The notes under the pieces: generated by a model
Seen by the model: the letters and a program-made list of their open reading frames with translations, nothing else
What the model was told of the DNA's origin: nothing
Databases searched by the model: none
Assembly: GCA_021464525.1 (NCBI GenBank)
Contig: JADRCO010000145.1
Location: forward strand, 1-48,158
DNA length: 48,158 bases
From: Rhizophagus sp. LPA8_4_AMF
Lineage: Eukaryota; Glomeromycota; Glomeromycetes; Glomerales; Glomeraceae
Direction: 5' to 3'
Program-made: the position numbers and the translations under genes
Part shown: in pieces, positions 45,880 to 48,158 of the stretch
Layout: each line of letters begins with the position of its first letter
Position numbering within the stretch: position 1 is the stretch's first letter

Positions 45880-46215
45880 ATTATTTATAATTGGTAAAGT
45901 TAATATTTGAAAAAAAATGTATAAAATTATGTAAAAATCTTTTATTTTGACTTTTTTAAATAAAATTACAATTATATTATTTTCTAATTATTTAAAATCA
46001 TGCTTGCTATTTTATTATTTCCTAATTAAAATAATTAAATAAAATACAGTTTTGTTGTGAAAAAATTTATTACTAAATAATATAGTAGTAATATAATTCA
46101 GCAGAATATTTTTAATTTATATGACTAATATTTTTAATAAAATAATTAATGAAAATTCTTAATACATACTTTTTATTAAAAAAACATAAAAGGTAAGTTT
46201 TATAACAAATCTTAC

Positions 46216-46424
46216 CATTTGAAATCTCATCAATACTTCAGATAACCTAAATAAAAAATAAAAAAGTATTATTTAAAATTCATTAGAAAAGAAAACAAAC
46301 AAAAAGTTAGAGAGTTTTTAAAAAAAATCCAAACCTTAGCCAAATTTTAGCAACTATATAATAAATACTTTCATTATCTCCAATCATAAATTTTGCAGTT
46401 ATAAAGTTTGCAAGTACCATTGAT
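46216..46424 (-). CDS. Candidate terminal exons of a minus-strand gene
   Basis: Two exons join in phase: 46424-46335 (after TTTTTCAG) and 46246-46216 (after TTTATTTAG, with TTCTAATG upstream). Together they read SMVLANFITAKFMIGDNESI, then YYIVAKIWLRLSEVLMRFQM. If the last donor (GTAAGA) is not used, the frame stops about 20 codons later. This is the only protein-like sequence in the 45-48 kb zone, and it lies directly downstream of mini-exon array 2, so the array could supply its 5' exons. Family not recognised. Confidence 0.4.
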
Positions 46425-46774
46425 CTGAAAAACACCAAAAAATTAAAGAATAATTAAATAATGTTCATTATTGCACTTTTCAAAATTGTAGTTATCCCCT
46501 ACGTGATTGATTATTATTACTTAAATGGAAATGATCTGTAAATGTGACCAATCATATACTCGTATGATCATAATAATTAATAATCACAATAATAATCACA
46601 CATAGGGAGGGTAGCACAGTTTTGAAAAGTGTGATAAATCAAAAAAAAATTGAAAATAATCTTTATTTTTACTCGCCGATTGAGTGTTACAATTTCATTA
46701 TATTGTCATTTTTCATGTTGCTAAAATGATATAAGAATATTCTGCAAAGTCCACAGGGAGACTCAGAAAAATTG

Positions 46775-47419
46775 CCTAAAAAAAAGGAAAAAAATGAAAA
46801 TTAGTAATACTCATAAATTAAATAAAAAAAAAGATTTTTTCTTATTTACTGATATTTACATCAAAAAGGCTTGAAAACTGCCTAAAAATAAAGAGAAAAT
46901 GAGTAATTAGTAACATTTATTAATAAAAACAAAAAGAAGAAAGTTTTTATTTATTTTTTTCTTACCTGCCAGTTTTTTACATTCAGAAAGACTTGAAAAC
47001 TACCTAAAAAATAGGAAATAAACGAACAATTAGTGATGTTTATATAAATAAAAAGAAGAAAAAAAAAGTTTTTTTTTTCTTACTTGCTGGTATTTTATGT
47101 TATTTCACGTCTAGTAATACTTGAAAATTGCCTAAAATTAAAATAAACAGTTAGTAATGTTCATTAATATAAAAAAAATTTTTTTACTTACCGGTCTCAT
47201 GTCCAGAGACTCAAAAAACATCTAAAAGAAGGAAATGAACCATTAGAAATGTTCGTTAAAATAAAAAAAAAATTTAGATTTTTTATTCACCATATTTCCA
47301 TATCTAGAGACTCGAAAGATTTCTAAAAAAAAGAAAAAAATGAACAATTAGTAATGTTCATTATAATAAATTAAGAAAGTTAAAGAAAAAAATACCTACC
47401 AAAATGCCATGTCTAAACC
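46775..47419 (-). repeat. Tandem 'intron plus mini-exon' array 2
   Basis: Seven minus-strand units with good splice-type signals: acceptors (T)nTTTTAG and branch motifs TTACTAAT/C, TTCTAATG and TCACTAAT. Donors are GTATTT, GTGAAT, GTAAGT, GTAAGA, GTAAGA and GTAAAT. Candidate mini-exons: 47396-47419, 47291-47322 (32 nt), 47192-47221 (30), 47084-47131 (48), 46966-47003 (38), 46850-46881 (32), and one starting at 46775. The mini-exons share a core like GCAGTTTTCAAGTCTCTGGA. Lengths are not multiples of three and no frame runs through them all. Confidence 0.65.
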
Positions 47420-47849
47420 CTAAATAACAGAAGAACCATTTAAAAAAATGTTAACAATTAACATTTTACCATAATTTTCGTCACCCACACTCACTTACAC
47501 TAACATTTACATACTCACACCTCACATATGCATCTAGATTTCGGGAATTGACAGGAGATAGAGACTTATAAAATAGAAAAACGTTAGTAAGGTTTTTTCA
47601 AAAAATTAAATTAAAAAATAATATAAAATAAAATACAATCGTAATTTTCCAAAAAAATAGGTATATTCTATTAACGCAAAAAGAATGGAAGGAAAAAAAA
47701 TCAAGGAAATAAAAAAAGAACATGTGAAAGGGGAAGAAAATGCATGAAGAGAGGAAAAGAAAGAATATATAGGAAAGAGGGTGTAAAAGGGAGAAGGAAA
47801 AAACGCGTAAAGGGAAAAGTGAAGAATATAATGCGATAAACAAAAAATT

Positions 47850-47925
47850 AAAAAAAATGTGATCACCATGATTTGAACCGGTGATCGACACTTGGCAAAT
47901 ATTATATGTCGCGGTAGTATAAAAA
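47850..47925 (-). other. tRNA-like B-box with T-run, second copy
   Basis: On the minus strand CACCGGTTCAAATC is a B-box/T-arm match, followed after ATGGTGATCACA by TTTTTTTTAATTTTTTG. This parallels 44187-44265. Upstream ACTACCGCGAC... does not complete a cloverleaf that I can support. Confidence 0.35.
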
Positions 47926-48042
47926 AAAGCTTATAAAAAATAGCTTAAAAAAAAAAAAGGTTCGAAAACTAATGGTTTCGAACCCACGTTCACGTGCCCT
48001 CAAAATAATTAGTGACGGAATTGGGCAAATATATATATGTGA
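47925..48042 (-). repeat. Dispersed repeat copy B (lacks the GC-rich Helitron-like end)
   Basis: Matches 45181-45400, including the B-box on the minus strand and the terminal GAATTGGGCAAATATATATA plus TGTG. Similarity stops exactly where copy A enters the GC-rich hairpin, so copy B resembles an empty site. Confidence 0.6.
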
Positions 48043-48158
48043 TTAGCTAGATCATGATGAGCTAATTTATTTCCTAATTTATTATTGTTTTTTTATATAT
48101 GTCAAAGTAGTATCGTGAGCTAAATAAAATGTAGAAGGAAAGAGAAATGGCTAAAAAG

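Noticed and set aside
44310..47419. CRISPR array
   Set aside because: Repeats are imperfect, unequal in spacing and contain splice-type signals; the organism is a fungus and no cas gene is present.
47598..47891. Overlapping Phe/Ser-rich minus-strand ORFs of 87 and 97 codons
   Set aside because: They translate a purine-rich plus-strand tract (GAAAAAAGG-type); two frames are equally open, which indicates low complexity and not coding.

Overview
The window looks like nuclear DNA of an early-diverging fungus, most likely an arbuscular mycorrhizal fungus (Glomeromycotina, Rhizophagus-like). The base composition is very AT-rich. Genes are cut by many short GT-AG introns with TACTAAY-like branch sites. 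Two arrays encode a kinase-like family, with a Cys-rich head followed by an 'EWIPYxxF' kinase N-lobe, that is greatly expanded in Rhizophagus. The assignment rests on recognising families, not on a database search.

Layout. (1) 1-2050, minus: a truncated array of Cys-module plus kinase N-lobe exons running off the left edge. (2) 3116-28564: a compact block of five housekeeping-type genes. These are a 3506-aa Csf1/BLTP1 bridge-like lipid-transfer protein (minus), a DENND11/LCHN-type DENN protein (plus), a voltage-gated K+ channel (plus), gamma-SNAP (minus) and a VPS3/TGFBRAP1-type CORVET tethering subunit (plus). Every one of the five exon-intron models closes in frame. Two introns, one in CSF1 and one in VPS3, look like minor-spliceosome (U12) AT-AC introns. 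(3) 28565-34434: a gene-poor, AT-rich gap. (4) 34435-37997, plus: a second, complete kinase array with five Cys plus N-lobe modules and then one C-lobe whose HRD motif is HSN, so it is a predicted pseudokinase. All its exons are in phase 0. (5) 38-43 kb: decayed gene pieces, including a third kinase fragment. (6) 43-48 kb: a repeat-rich zone. It holds degenerate CCCTAA (telomere-type) tracts, each followed by a long hairpin; a GC-rich Helitron-like 3' terminus; repeats with pol III B-box and T-run signals; and two minus-strand arrays of tandem 'intron plus mini-exon' units.

Four of the five housekeeping genes act in membrane traffic or lipid transfer, and two pairs are divergent with 202-bp and 272-bp spacers. 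I read this as compact housekeeping organisation, not as evidence for a dedicated pathway. The two kinase arrays point outward from this block on opposite strands.

Most worth following up: the multi-N-lobe kinase arrays, the paired hairpins whose outer stems differ in sequence yet stay complementary, the mini-exon arrays, and the U12-type introns.
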